Source: Xenorhabdus bovienii SS-2004
GTDB taxonomy: Bacteria > Pseudomonadota > Gammaproteobacteria > Enterobacterales > Enterobacteriaceae
NCBI RefSeq assembly: GCF_000027225.1
Contig: NC_013892.1
Location: 3,100,001-3,164,000, forward strand
DNA length: 64,000 nt
Direction of reading: 5' to 3'
Shown: positions 1 through 8,683 of the stretch, piece after piece
Position numbering within the stretch: the stretch's first letter is position 1
How the letters are laid out: each line of letters begins with the position of its first letter
The notes under the pieces: generated by a model
What the model saw: the letters and a program-made list of their open reading frames with translations, nothing else
What the model was told of the DNA's origin: nothing
The model's database searches: none
Position numbers and translations under genes: made by a program

Positions 1-1170
1 CAATGGCGGCAAAGCTGTCAGGCACTCGCCCGATTTCAACAGCAGGCTCTTGAACGCCGCTCTCGCCAGCAATTACTCGAATATCATTTGAAAGAACTAA
101 ACGAACTGGCACCACAAGTGGGTGAGTACCAAGAACAGGATAGCGAATATAAGCGGCTGGCAAATTGCGGGCAGTTTCTATCTGTCAGTCAGAACGTTCT
201 CCAGATCTTAAATGATAATGATGAACAGAACATTGTCAGCCTTCTGAATTACGCACGAAACGAACTGACTGAACTGGCCAGCATGGATCACAAATTCAAC
301 GAACTGCTTAACATGCTGGAAGAAGCAGCCATTCAAATTAATGAAGTCAGTGATGAATTACGCCATTACAGTGATCTACTGGAATTAGACCCTAACCGCC
401 TGTTTGAATTGGAACAGAAAATTTCACAACAGATCAGCATGGCTCGTAAACATCACGTTGCTCCAGAAGAACTACCTGCCCTGCACCAACAACTTTTGGA
501 AGAGCAGCATCAGCTCTCCCAACAGGAAGATGATTGCGCCCATCTCAGTGAACTTGTCAGCCTGCATTATCAACAAGCGCTCAATGTGGCAGAAAAACTG
601 CATCAGGTTCGCCAACAATATGCTGCGGAATTAAGCCAACTGATTACCAACAGCATGCATCAACTCTCCATGCCTCATGGTCGTTTTACCATTGACCTCA
701 CATTTGAACCCGAACATTTGAATATTGATGGTGCCAGCAAAGTTGAATTTAACGTAACAACTAACCCGGGCCAGCCTCATCAGTCACTGGCAAAAGTTGC
801 TTCTGGTGGTGAACTTTCCCGTATCGCACTAGCTATTCAGGTCATTACAGCCAAAAAAATGGAAACGCCTGCATTAATCTTTGACGAAGTTGATGTCGGT
901 ATCAGTGGCCCAACCGCGGCAATCGTTGGCCGATTGCTACGCGAATTGGGAGAGTCGACCCAAGTTATGTGCGTAACGCACTTACCGCAAGTCGCAGGAT
1001 GTGGGCATCAACATTTTTATGTCAACAAACAAACCGACGGGGAAGAAACAGAAACCCATATGCAATTATTGGACAAAAAAGCCCGACTTCAAGAACTGGC
1101 GCGACTTCTGGCGGGTAATGAAGTTACAAAAAACACACTGGCCAACGCAAAAGAGCTATTAGCGGCATAA
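1..1170 (+). CDS. recN: DNA repair ATPase RecN (5' end cut by the window)
   Basis: The reading frame is open from base 1, so the start lies outside; 389 C-terminal residues are visible against about 553 in E. coli RecN. RecN is an SMC-like ATPase that acts at double-strand breaks in the SOS response. Visible are a long glutamine- and leucine-rich helical region expected to form part of the coiled coil, then the ABC signature [10 protein letters not shown] (about visible residue 270) and Walker [13 protein letters not shown] (about 295), followed by the D-loop and the switch histidine in VTHLPQVAG. Walker A lies outside the window. The downstream neighbour bamE is separated by 113 bases, as in E. 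coli. Identification is firm; only the N-terminus is missing. Confidence 0.97.
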   Translation, partial: QWRQSCQALARFQQQALERRSRQQLLEYHLKELNELAPQVGEYQEQDSEYKRLANCGQFLSVSQNVLQILNDNDEQNIVSLLNYARNELTELASMDHKFNELLNMLEEAAIQINEVSDELRHYSDLLELDPNRLFELEQKISQQISMARKHHVAPEELPALHQQLLEEQHQLSQQEDDCAHLSELVSLHYQQALNVAEKLHQVRQQYAAELSQLITNSMHQLSMPHGRFTIDLTFEPEHLNIDGASKVEFNVTTNPGQPHQSLAKVASGGELSRIALAIQVITAKKMETPALIFDEVDVGISGPTAAIVGRLLRELGESTQVMCVTHLPQVAGCGHQHFYVNKQTDGEETETHMQLLDKKARLQELARLLAGNEVTKNTLANAKELLAA

Positions 1171-1283
1171 ATTAATACAACTTTTTTGTATACTTGAAGT
1201 CATAGGTAAAACGCTGAGAGGTTTTCAATCTCTTCAATGTTTATTATCATCGACAGCCTCACTCCTAAAGGAATGTAATTACT

Positions 1284-1628
1284 ATGCGCTGTAAATTGTT
1301 GACTGCCGCTACCGTATCACTTGTTATGCTGACTGCGGGTTGCTCCATGTTTGAGCGAGTTGTTTATCGTCCTGATATTAATCAAGGGAATTACCTGACA
1401 CCGGCTGCGGTATCAAAAATCCACAAAGGAATGACTCAACAACAAGTCGCTTACACTTTGGGAACACCAATGCTGACTGATCCGTTTGGAAGTCAAATTT
1501 GGTACTACATATTCCGTGATCAGCCAGGCCATAAGAAGGCCACACAAGAAACATTGACGCTCACCTTTGATAGTAATGGTGTGTTGACTGATATCAAGAA
1601 TGAAAAAGCTTTTCCAGAGGATCAGTAA
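1284..1628 (+). CDS. bamE: Outer membrane assembly lipoprotein BamE (SmpA)
   Basis: BamE is a small lipoprotein of the BAM complex that inserts beta-barrel proteins into the outer membrane. The 114-residue product begins with a lipoprotein signal and lipobox LTAGC with the acylated cysteine at residue 20. The SmpA/OmlA fold follows, with the family motif [13 protein letters not shown] and LGTPML. An RBS-like AAAGGAATG lies just upstream of the ATG. It sits between recN and the convergent rnfH-ratA pair, the usual enterobacterial order. Length matches the family (E. coli 113). Confidence 0.96.
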   Translation: MRCKLLTAATVSLVMLTAGCSMFERVVYRPDINQGNYLTPAAVSKIHKGMTQQQVAYTLGTPMLTDPFGSQIWYYIFRDQPGHKKATQETLTLTFDSNGVLTDIKNEKAFPEDQ

Positions 1629-1642
1629 GACGCGGAATTTTA

Positions 1643-1674
1643 TTTATTCGCCAGTAATGCATCTGGCGAATAAA
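1643..1674. terminator. Bidirectional terminator between bamE and rnfH
   Basis: A 12-bp perfect stem (TTTATTCGCCAG at 1643-1654 with CTGGCGAATAAA at 1663-1674) and an 8-base loop lies between the convergent ends of bamE and rnfH. The AT-rich stem base provides a short U or A run on either side, so it could end transcription both ways. Confidence 0.75.
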
Positions 1675-1692
1675 TAGATATCGGAATAGATG

Positions 1693-1986
1693 TTATTGAG
1701 TGCTATTTTTAGCTCGTTCAGCCCGTTTACGACGCATTTCTTTTGGATCGGCAAGAAGGGGACGATAAATTTCTACACGATCCCCTTCTACCATCGTATC
1801 GGTCAATTTAACCGGACGACTATAAATGCCGATTTTATTCTTAATCAAATCGATATCACTACGTAATGTCAAAAGACCAGATGCGACAATCGCCTGTTCG
1901 ACAGTCGATCCCTGAGGTACTTTCACATTACACAGATATTGACGTTCAGGCAGAGCATAAACGACTTCGACATTGATATCAGACAC
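1693..1986 (-). CDS. rnfH: RnfH family ubiquitin-fold protein (YfjF)
   Basis: This is the RnfH/UPF0125 family, a small beta-grasp protein found next to ratA; its biochemical role is not established. I start it at the GTG at 1986 ([16 protein letters not shown]), because the family begins just before the segment VEVxYALPExQ and because the GTG overlaps the ratA stop by 8 bases (GTGTCTGA), which suggests translational coupling. That gives 97 residues. A longer open frame exists upstream but would run inside ratA in another frame. Family hallmarks seen are [18 protein letters not shown] and [10 protein letters not shown], followed by a basic C-terminal tail (RRKRAERA). Confidence 0.9.
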   Translation of the reverse strand: MSDINVEVVYALPERQYLCNVKVPQGSTVEQAIVASGLLTLRSDIDLIKNKIGIYSRPVKLTDTMVEGDRVEIYRPLLADPKEMRRKRAERAKNSTQ

Positions 1987-2413
1987 TGTAAACCTCACGC
2001 GCACGTTGGGTAAAAGCCTGAACCATATTACCGGCCAATTCCTTAAACACCTTACCAAAAGCTAACTCAATCAACTTGTTGGTAAACTCAAAATCGAGAT
2101 GTAGCTCAACTTTACAGGCATCCTCGCTAAGTGGGGTAAAATGCCACCCGCCCATCAGCTTTCGAAAAGGCCCATCAACAAGCTGCATACTAATACTTTT
2201 ATTATCAGATAACGTATTACGCGTCACGAACGTCTTACTGATCCCTGCCTTGGAGACCTCAACGGCAGCCGTCATTTCATTATTACTACGGCTTATTACA
2301 CTGCTACCCACACACCCCGGTAAAAAATCCGGATAAGACTTCACGTCGTTGATCAATTTGTACATTTGTTCCACGCTGTAAGGCACTAACGCAGAGCGAC
2401 TAATCTGTGGCAT
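1979..2413 (-). CDS. ratA: RatA/YfjG, START-domain protein (toxin or CoQ-binding factor)
   Basis: A 144-residue START/polyketide cyclase-like protein. In E. coli the homologue was described as RatA, blocking 70S ribosome association; the family is also linked to coenzyme Q binding (Coq10-like), and the sequence cannot decide between these. The start is [13 protein letters not shown] at 2413, matching the family; an in-frame ATG at 2440 would add nine atypical residues. Conserved features are the N-terminal strand and PDFLPGC, then [17 protein letters not shown] and [17 protein letters not shown]. It reads away from smpB and ends overlapping rnfH. Confidence 0.93.
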   Translation of the reverse strand: MPQISRSALVPYSVEQMYKLINDVKSYPDFLPGCVGSSVISRSNNEMTAAVEVSKAGISKTFVTRNTLSDNKSISMQLVDGPFRKLMGGWHFTPLSEDACKVELHLDFEFTNKLIELAFGKVFKELAGNMVQAFTQRAREVYSV

Positions 2414-2570
2414 ATCATTTCCTGTAAAACGTAACAGCACTGAATAGTATCATTTAAATGTGGTTAAATAAAAACCTGATGGCGTTTGGAACAATAAATA
2501 TGCATTTATTGCTAAATATCACTCAGAAGAGATTTATTTCATTAACGCATACAGTATAATACAACGCATT

Positions 2571-3053
2571 ATGACAAAGAAAAAAGCACACAAACCCGGT
2601 TCGGCAACAATTGCCATGAATAAGCGAGCCCGCCATGAATACTTCATCGAAGAAGAATTCGAAGCTGGCTTATCGCTACAAGGTTGGGAAGTAAAATCGC
2701 TGCGCGCTGGCAAGGCAAACATCAGTGAGAGTTACGTTTTGCTCAGAGATGGTGATGCTTATCTTTTTGGTGCCACAATCACACCATTAAATGTCGCTTC
2801 TTCCCATATAGTCTGTGATCCGACACGGTCACGCAAATTACTCCTTAACAAGCGCGAACTTGATTCACTATATGGTCGAGTCAATCGTGAAGGTTATACA
2901 ATCGTTGCGCTTTCCATGTACTGGAAGAACGCTTGGAGCAAAGTCAAAATTGGCGTTGCGAAAGGTAAAAAAGCGCATGATAAACGTTCAGATATCAAAG
3001 AACGTGAGTGGAAAGTAGACAAAGCAAGAATAATGAAGAATTCAGGGCGTTAA
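2571..3053 (+). CDS. smpB: SsrA-binding protein SmpB
   Basis: SmpB (160 residues, same as E. coli) carries tmRNA to stalled ribosomes for trans-translation. Seen are the OB-fold core with [27 protein letters not shown] and [15 protein letters not shown], and a basic C-terminal tail ([13 protein letters not shown]) that in this family enters the decoding centre. The ssrA gene follows 50 bases downstream on the same strand, so RNA and partner protein are adjacent, the standard enterobacterial arrangement. It is divergent from ratA. Confidence 0.97.
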   Translation: MTKKKAHKPGSATIAMNKRARHEYFIEEEFEAGLSLQGWEVKSLRAGKANISESYVLLRDGDAYLFGATITPLNVASSHIVCDPTRSRKLLLNKRELDSLYGRVNREGYTIVALSMYWKNAWSKVKIGVAKGKKAHDKRSDIKEREWKVDKARIMKNSGR

Positions 3054-3103
3054 TCACTGGCATTATCATCCAATATTCTGATATACTCGCTTTTAACATA
3101 CTT

Positions 3104-3467
3104 GGGGCTGATTCTGGATTCGACGGGATTCGCGAAACCCAAGGTGCATGCCGAGGGGCGGTTGGCCTCGTTAAAAGCCGCAAAATAATAGTCGCAAACG
3201 ACGAAAACTACGCACTAGCAGCTTAATAACCTGCTTAGAGCCCTCTCTCCCTAGCCTCCGCTCTTAGGACGGGGATCAAGAGAGGTCAAACCCAAAAGAG
3301 ATCGCGTGGATGCCCTGCCTGGGGTTGAAGCGTTAAATCCAATCAGGCTAGTTTGTTAGTGGCGTGTCTGTCCGCAGCTGGCAAGCGAATGTAAAGACTA
3401 GACTAAGCATGTAGTACCGAGGATGTAGGAATTTCGGACGCGGGTTCAACTCCCGCCAGCTCCACCA
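3104..3467 (+). ncRNA. ssrA: Transfer-messenger RNA (tmRNA, ssrA)
   Basis: The gene begins with GGGGCTGATTCTGGATTCGAC and ends with the tRNA-like acceptor arm and encoded CCA (...CCAGCTCCACCA at 3467), 364 nt, about the E. coli size. The resume codon GCA at 3194 opens the tag ANDENYALAA followed by TAA at 3224-3226. The T-arm GGGTTCAACTCCCGCC is intact. The product rescues stalled ribosomes with SmpB. Its 3' end is a common integration site for islands and phages, and an accessory block does follow. Confidence 0.98.
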
Positions 3468-3592
3468 AATTTGGTGGGTCAGTGTCAGGACAACAACTTG
3501 AAAAACAGTCAGTTAGCAAAGTTGATGGGACACTGCCATGACAGTAAAAGGACTTAAAAAGATACGCAAAAGATACGCGGCTCTTTTTCTAA

Positions 3593-3628
3593 ACGCCTCA
3601 GACTCCCCCTCTGAGGTGTTTTTATTTC
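3593..3628 (+). terminator. Rho-independent terminator downstream of ssrA
   Basis: A 9-bp stem (ACGCCTCAG at 3593-3601 with CTGAGGTGT at 3611-3619, one G-T pair) with a C-rich 9-base loop, followed by TTTTTATTT. It lies about 125 bases after the mature tmRNA end and is the first good terminator for ssrA. Confidence 0.8.
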
Positions 3629-4360
3629 TGACTAATGTATTTCCACTTGTAAAAAAGTGTAACAAAAATACACGCCATTTTTGCCTGTTTTGGGTCTGAT
3701 TTACCCCTCAGATCACTCTCTCTGGAATTCATATCGAAGAACGGACATCATTATTTATTCGAAAAATTCACCGCCAAAATCCCTCTCTAAACTGACGCAT
3801 TTCTGTACACATAAACCGTGCTTTTAAATATTCAGATTTTTTGATGATATTTAGCTGACGTACGCTTTTTGCCAAAAAATGGAGAGTCCCGAGATTGTGG
3901 AACGGCGGGAAAGAAAACTACTGTCACTATAGGGCAGAAATCTGCCCTTTGACATACGGGGTATCTGCACAAACAAAAGGTATTGAGGAAATCCCAATAC
4001 CTTCACCGTAAGTATAAAACCAAAGTAGGCATTCCGTTTGAAACGGAAAGATTGAATTAAAAGGTGAGAAATTCCCACCTTTAGATAACTTGTTGATTTT
4101 TCGTAATTACCGCTCAGGGTGGGAATTTAATGAAATCAAGGGGTTGGGTTAAAGGGGAGTATTGTCCCCTTTTAAACTCATAGTTTTATCAGTGGGATAT
4201 GGATTTTATTAATTTCCAAACAGCCATTCCGTGCCATCCTAATCAGAAGTTCTCTCCAGTATTGATGAACCTATTTTATGGATGTTCACTGGCGGAGAAG
4301 TAACCCGCCTTCATAGACTGATAAAGTCGCTTTCAAAGCATAATGATTGGAGGTAATACT
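3629..4360. other. Gene-poor region before the lectin gene, with a run of hairpins
   Basis: No convincing gene is visible here; the open frames are short and unlike known proteins. Instead, five inverted repeats occur within about 245 bases: 3931-3948 (AGGGCAGA/TCTGCCCT), 3977-4003 (AAGGTATTG/CAATACCTT), 4032-4049 (TTCCGTTT/AAACGGAA), 4060-4082 (AAAGGTG/CACCTTT) and about 4149-4174 (TTAAAGGGG/CCCCTTTTAA). The segment AAATTCCCACC at 4069-4079 can instead pair with GGTGGGAATTT at 4118-4128, so two exclusive folds are possible. GGCGG/CCGCC at about 4291-4309 lies in the leader of the lectin gene. Confidence 0.5.
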
Positions 4361-4738
4361 ATGTACGATTGGTCTGGAGCTGTTCCTGCTAAACTTGAAC
4401 AAGATCAACCTACAGGACTTATTCTCAAAAAGGGGGATGTTATATCTATTGTTGCTAAGGGATGGGTGAAGTATGGCCATCCAGACAACTACTGGGCAGC
4501 CCCCCAAGGTACTCTACTTAGAAAACCAACGCTACGCGACTCACTCATTGCTAAAATCGGTAATAAAACCTATGGAATAGGAAACGGCGTGCTTCATAAA
4601 ACGGTTCCTGAGGATGGGGAGTTAATATTTGTGTTCTTTGACTCCCCAGGTGATTACGGTGATAATTCTCGTGAATTCCTTGTTAATGTTAAAATAGAGT
4701 CACGCTATTCTCCTCTCGAAGAAATAAAAAATAACTAA
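4361..4738 (+). CDS. LecA (PA-IL)-like lectin domain protein
   Basis: A 125-residue protein resembling the LecA/PA-IL family of calcium-dependent galactose-binding lectins. I start at 4361 (MYDWSGAVPAKLEQ) because GGAGGT lies 6 bases upstream; the in-frame ATG at 4343 would place that RBS inside the gene. Shared with LecA are GDVISIVAKGWVKYG, an APQG segment, IAKIGN and the calcium loop. In the loop, LecA Asp100 and Asn108 are kept, while Thr104 and Asn107 align with Asp here (DSPGDYGDN). The LecA sugar-contact segment with His50 and Gln53 is shortened and has no equivalent, so specificity may differ. There is no signal peptide, as in LecA. It stands alone in the accessory block. Function is inferred by similarity. 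Confidence 0.75.
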   Translation: MYDWSGAVPAKLEQDQPTGLILKKGDVISIVAKGWVKYGHPDNYWAAPQGTLLRKPTLRDSLIAKIGNKTYGIGNGVLHKTVPEDGELIFVFFDSPGDYGDNSREFLVNVKIESRYSPLEEIKNN

Positions 4739-4744
4739 AACTCT

Positions 4745-4768
4745 AACCCGCAACTTTCTGCGGGTTCA
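4745..4768 (+). terminator. Terminator after the lectin gene
   Basis: An 8-bp stem AACCCGCA/TGCGGGTT with loop ACTTTC directly follows the lectin stop codon. The trailing T run is short (TTCAT), so termination is likely but not certain. Confidence 0.6.
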
Positions 4769-4847
4769 TATCAATCATGCAAATCACCCACCAATAATAT
4801 AACAAAAGATACTGTTTCTAATTTAAATAATAACTTCTATACCCGTC

Positions 4848-5934
4848 GTCATTGAAGATGCTTGATTTTTCATTTGTATCAGATCATGATTGCGCCCATG
4901 AAAATTAATCTAACAGATGCCCAAAAAGACGCCCTCGAATTGATGCATGATACGACTCGCGATGGACGAGTACGTGACCGCATCAAGGCCGTGCTTTTGG
5001 CCTCAGAAGGCTGGACTGCCCAGATGATTGCTCAGGCTTTGCGGATCCATGAAAGTACGGTGAGCCGCCATCTGAAAGATTACTTCTCTGAGGAAAAACT
5101 CGCCCCTGAAAATGGGGGCTCTGAAAGCCGTTTGTCTGCCGAACAAACAACAGAATTAGTTGAGTATCTGATGGCAAATTTGATGCACACTACCGCACAA
5201 ATTGTGGCCTATGTTCGGGCACGATGGCAGGTGACTTTCACTGTCGCAGGAATGACGAAATGGCTTCACCGTCAAGGTTTCAGCTACAAGAAGCCAATGG
5301 GTGCTCCGCATAAATTTGATGCGGATAAACAGCAACAGTTTATTGAAACCTACAACGCGCTGAAAGAAGAATGTGGCCAGAATGCGCCTATTTTATTTAT
5401 TGATGCGGTTCACCCGACCCTGTCCACAAAATTAAGTTATGGCTGGATGAAGAGCGGGCGGAAGCACGTCAAAGTGGTTGAAACCACAGGCAGTCGTACT
5501 CGACTCAACATCATGGGTGCCCTTAATTTACAACGGATTGAAGAGACTATTGTTCGTGAATATCCGACGATTAACGCGAAAAATGTCGTCCTTTTTTTCG
5601 GCTCAATCCGGGAAACCTATCCACTTTCGCAAAAAATCCACATTATTCTGGATGGTGCGGGTTATCACCGTTCCGGAGTCGTCCAATTTTTTGCCGAGGT
5701 TTTGAATATTGAGTTGCACTACCTGCCGCCTTACAGCCCTAATCTCAACCCGATTGAGCGATTATGGAAGTATGTGAATGAGCAGGTACGAAACAATGTC
5801 TATTTTCCGGATACCAAAACATTCCGTGAAACGCTGCGCCACTTTTTTCATGTCACATTGCCAGAAAAAGCGAAAGAACTCACCACTCGGTTGACTGATA
5901 ACTTCCAGATTTTAAAACCCGCATCTTCAAGTTA
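4848..5934 (+). mobile_element. IS630-family insertion sequence
   Basis: The element surrounds an IS630-type transposase. Short inverted ends share the core TTGAAGATGC (4852-4861) and GCATCTTCAA (5921-5930). IS630 elements insert at TA; the exact outermost bases cannot be fixed by eye, so the coordinates are approximate to about 10 bases. It lies between the lectin gene and the 3' end of the glycosyltransferase gene. Confidence 0.75.
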
Positions 5935-5935
5935 A
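4898..5935 (+). CDS. IS630-family transposase
   Basis: A 345-residue DDE transposase. The start MKINLTDAQKDALE at 4898 is preferred over an ATG 36 bases upstream because it opens the helix-turn-helix region. The N-terminal winged HTH includes MIAQALRIHESTVSRHL. The catalytic triad is visible: first Asp in LFIDAVHP, second Asp in HIILDGAGYHRS, and Glu in PPYSPNLNPIERLWKYVNE. The gene is uninterrupted and may be active. The stop codon lies within the right end of the element and overlaps the stop of the minus-strand glycosyltransferase gene. Confidence 0.93.
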   Translation: MKINLTDAQKDALELMHDTTRDGRVRDRIKAVLLASEGWTAQMIAQALRIHESTVSRHLKDYFSEEKLAPENGGSESRLSAEQTTELVEYLMANLMHTTAQIVAYVRARWQVTFTVAGMTKWLHRQGFSYKKPMGAPHKFDADKQQQFIETYNALKEECGQNAPILFIDAVHPTLSTKLSYGWMKSGRKHVKVVETTGSRTRLNIMGALNLQRIEETIVREYPTINAKNVVLFFGSIRETYPLSQKIHIILDGAGYHRSGVVQFFAEVLNIELHYLPPYSPNLNPIERLWKYVNEQVRNNVYFPDTKTFRETLRHFFHVTLPEKAKELTTRLTDNFQILKPASSS

Positions 5936-6678
5936 TTGCGTATAATCCAGTAAATTTTAATAGAAAAAACCCCTAAAATCATAATGCTATAATTAATAAT
6001 CGTCCTCATCAAACTCCAGTTTTCCCTTGTATCCTCCCAAATAACAGGAAATTGATATAGTGTCTTCGAAAGCCTATTCATAAGGTAAATAATTTCAGCA
6101 TCAAATGCATACCCCTTAATCCTTTGCTTAGAAAATACTTCTTTTGCCACATCAGACTTTAACATCTTGAATGGACACTGAGAATCAGATACTTTACAGT
6201 TTAGTATCAAGTTAACAATTTTTAAAAAAAACTTACTTGTTATTTTTCGATATAGATTCGCTTTTGATTTACTCTTTGAGAATCGCTCTCCAATAACGAG
6301 ATCAACATTGGATGTTTCAATTTTTTGATATGCACTAAAAAAATCACTCTCTTTTATCGGGAAATCAATATCAGTATAAAAAATATATCTTCCTTTCGCT
6401 AAATCAACGCCTCGTCTAATGCTATATCCTTTTCCATAGTTACCACAGTTAGAGACAACTTCAACATCAGGGTACTGTTTTTTTACCTTGATAATATCTA
6501 TATCATGGAAAGTATTTTTATTTGAATCATTAATTATAATGACCTGTACTTTCAATACTTCTTGAATATTTTTAATGCGCTGTATGGTTTTTTCTATAAC
6601 TAAATAATTTTCATTATACCTAGGAAGAATAATTGAAACATCAATATTATTCTCTCCGTGATGCATTATTTCATCCAT
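5932..6678 (-). CDS. Family 2 glycosyltransferase (polyprenyl-phosphate type)
   Basis: A 248-residue GT-A fold enzyme of the GT2/DPM1-like group, expected to transfer a sugar from a nucleotide sugar, often to a lipid phosphate; donor and acceptor are unknown. Visible are the N-terminal nucleotide-binding strand VSIILPRYNEN, the region NCGNYGKGYSIRRGVD, the metal-binding aspartates in YTDIDFPI (DxD), and SQCPFKMLKS. The C-terminal 30 residues are hydrophobic (INYSIMILGVFSIKIYWII) and could anchor the protein in the membrane. The start at 6678 has AAGGTG 7 bases upstream. It follows the PhyH-type gene by 23 bases on the same strand, so the two probably form an operon. The stop lies at the edge of the IS630 element, so the native C-terminus may have been altered by the insertion. 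Confidence 0.75.
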   Translation of the reverse strand: MDEIMHHGENNIDVSIILPRYNENYLVIEKTIQRIKNIQEVLKVQVIIINDSNKNTFHDIDIIKVKKQYPDVEVVSNCGNYGKGYSIRRGVDLAKGRYIFYTDIDFPIKESDFFSAYQKIETSNVDLVIGERFSKSKSKANLYRKITSKFFLKIVNLILNCKVSDSQCPFKMLKSDVAKEVFSKQRIKGYAFDAEIIYLMNRLSKTLYQFPVIWEDTRENWSLMRTIINYSIMILGVFSIKIYWIIRN

Positions 6679-6940
6679 AATAACACCTTAAAGACAATAT
6701 GCTAACTCCCCAACAATAATTCACCCAGCTCTGTTAAATTTATGCTGGATGTACCTTGTTGATTGATTTTTTTAACCGGGAAAGGTTTACCCGTTATAGA
6801 TGTAGTAGGTAATCCTTGTTTATAAGCAGCAATTCGTTCTGTAATTTGCTGCTCAGTGAGATCAGTCCTTGGAAAACAACAAAAATATTGAGCTAATCTT
6901 GGCTTGTCCGAAATATTAGGTTTATTTCCATGAGGCAGCG

Positions 6941-7722
6941 GGTCATGTATTAAATGATTAGATTAGGTATTAAAAATAATGTTCACGTTCAATAAAGGTT
7001 CCTATCACTTTATCGTGCATTTCTTCCGATTTTGAATACCCAATGGTTTTTCTATTCAGCCTTTTGATTCGGGTACGATGCGTTAAATTCGTTCTCTCTA
7101 TACGCTGAGTAAACGCCTTTCCAGTCAAGTGCTCTTCCTCGGGAAGTGGGTCGTAAACAACATAGTCATCCGTGCAGTAAAACCGAATAGTAAAGGAAGA
7201 TAAGAGGGTAAGCAGCTTGTCTAACGTTTTTCGACTGCGATCGCCAAAAACATGAGCCACTATTCGCTTCAGGCGGGGTTCCCAAGCATACCAAAGCCAG
7301 CGTTGGTTTTTCTTATTGCCGACAAACGACCATTGCTCGTCGATTTCACAGACAATCTGGATGCCACATTCCGCAAGGGGAAGTGTCGTTACGTTTCGGA
7401 GTCTGAGGTTTTTAATGTTTTCATGACGGTGGCGGTGGCGACTTTCAGGATCCGAGCGGTGTCACGAATTCCCCCGTTATTCATCGCGATATCGACAATC
7501 TGTTCTTTAACGCCGGGTTTGCAGGCCTGATAGGTATACGCCAACTGAAAGACCTTACAGCAGCTATAACAGCGATAACGAGGATGTCCGCCATTTCCTT
7601 TCCCATGTCCTTTGACCTGTTCTGATTTGTGGCAATAACGGCAATAGACATCAACTTTGGCCATACTTCATCCTTAAAAAGCCGGAAGCATATCACAGCA
7701 ACTAACCATTTAATACATGACC
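6941..7722 (-). mobile_element. IS1-family insertion sequence (782 bp) with 8-bp target duplication
   Basis: The ends are near-perfect inverted repeats: GGTCATGTATTAAATGATTAG from 6941, and on the other strand GGTCATGTATTAAATGGTTAG from 7722. It is flanked on both sides by AGGCAGCG (6933-6940 and 7723-7730), an 8-bp target site duplication. Size, two-frame transposase and duplication length fit the IS1 family. It interrupts the PhyH-type gene. Confidence 0.95.
6970..7664 (-). CDS. IS1-family transposase InsAB' (programmed -1 frameshift)
   Basis: InsA reads from ATG 7664 (MAKVDVYCRYCHKSEQV, 91 residues) with a zinc-finger CxxC...CYSC pattern and a helix-turn-helix. Its frame ends at 7389. The second frame continues to 6970 and contains the catalytic domain (EIDEQWSFVGNKKNQRWLWY, HVFGDRS, CTDDYVVY, HDKVIGTFIEREHYF). 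The two are joined by a -1 shift at TTAAAAACC (7407-7415 on the plus strand), comparable to the A6C slip of IS1. The frameshift is the normal expression mode in this family and not decay. Confidence 0.9.
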
Positions 7723-8343
7723 AGGCAGCGCGCCATGAAATATAACATAATCCCCAGCTTTCAATGGGATAGATACAATTTTCATTCCTGTCGTATCAGG
7801 GAATCGGCTATTATACCCTTCTGGTTGTTTTGACAGCCATTCATAAATTACTTTATGAAACCCCGGTACACATTGAAATCCACCAGAATTACCATCATCG
7901 TCAGTTAGGCTCAATAAGCCTTGTATTTTACTCTCTAACGGACGTTTTGAAACATCAATATCCCAATGAATAAAACCTTCGTATTTCCAATCATCATTAA
8001 CAGGTGGATTCATATTGACCCTATCAATACTCACCAATAGTTCTTTTATACCAAAAATTTTTTCATATACAGAATAAATTATTTGACTTTGCCGATTATC
8101 CCACAAGGTCTGATGATGATAAAAAGGAATACGCCCCATTTCATCAATTCCTGAGCGAGAACGGATATCGGTGTTATAAAAATTAACGGGATCATTTTTA
8201 TCCATTTCCAAAAAATAGAATATAGCATCGACTGTTTTCTGTGTTTGCTCTCTACTAACCGCTGATTCTATAACTATATAACCGTTATCATCCCAGCTTT
8301 TTAAATACTGCTCCATTTTTTCTTCAGAAAGAAATTCAGACAT

Positions 8344-8683
8344 AATTCCTCCTACCTAATTATTAGATATAAACTAAATGTAATAATATATACTGAAATA
8401 GAATTAAATATAGAAAAATATAAGCAACAAGAATCAAACATAAACGCATTAAAATAAACTACAGCAAGCAATGTGAAATTCAAATAAAAAAATACTTTTT
8501 TTAAAAAAAGTTGATGCAAATCACACATTAATGTTAACCAAATAAATAAATTTCAAAATTATATTCATAATAAATTATTATTAATAGAAAGAATAACAAA
8601 AATCAATTAATGAATTATTAAATAAAAAACAAAATAAATAATCACAATAATATATTTAAATTTTTATTTATCATTTTTATACT
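8344..8683. other. Very AT-rich stretch upstream of the PhyH-type gene
   Basis: About 340 bases of strongly AT-rich DNA with many A and T runs and no gene-like frame. It should hold the promoter of the PhyH/GT2 operon on the minus strand (RBS AGGAGG lies just before the ATG at 8343). The composition, unlike the core genes, suits an H-NS-silenced horizontally acquired region, which is inference. Confidence 0.4.

Larger units (their letters stand above)
6702..8343 (-). pseudogene. PhyH-family Fe(II)/2-oxoglutarate dioxygenase gene, split by an IS1-family element
   Basis: The 5' part (8343 down to 7723) and the 3' part (6932 down to 6702) are separated by the IS at 6941-7722 plus an 8-base duplicated target AGGCAGCG. 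Removing the IS and one target copy gives an uninterrupted 283-residue frame: 207 codons ending in HGALP, joined in frame to HGNKPNISDKPRLAQYF and ending EL-GELLLGS. As it stands the 5' part reads six IS-derived codons (residues 208-213) and stops. Family features: the HxD iron motif in FIHWDIDVSKR (His126, Asp128), the distal iron His in the HGALPHG segment, and the 2-oxoglutarate-binding Arg in KPRLAQY. The enzyme would hydroxylate or desaturate a small-molecule substrate; which one cannot be told. The GT2 gene is 23 bases downstream. Confidence 0.9.

Noticed and set aside
2534..2722. Minus-strand frame opposite smpB
   Set aside because: Shadow of smpB with no RBS or family similarity.
3008..3226. 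A 72-codon plus-strand frame ending in ANDENYALAA
   Set aside because: It runs from the smpB end into ssrA; the last codons are the tmRNA tag and the rest is chance.
3538..3710. Possible integrase start (MTVKGLKKIRKRYAAL) downstream of ssrA
   Set aside because: The frame passes through the ssrA terminator and stops after 56 codons with no integrase motif.
3851..4078. A 75-codon minus-strand frame
   Set aside because: It lies across the hairpin series, shows no family pattern and no RBS, so the structure explains the sequence better.
7389..7530. Frameshift in the IS1-type transposase as a sign of decay
   Set aside because: The A-run slip between InsA and InsB is the normal expression mode of IS1 elements; both elements in the window keep it.
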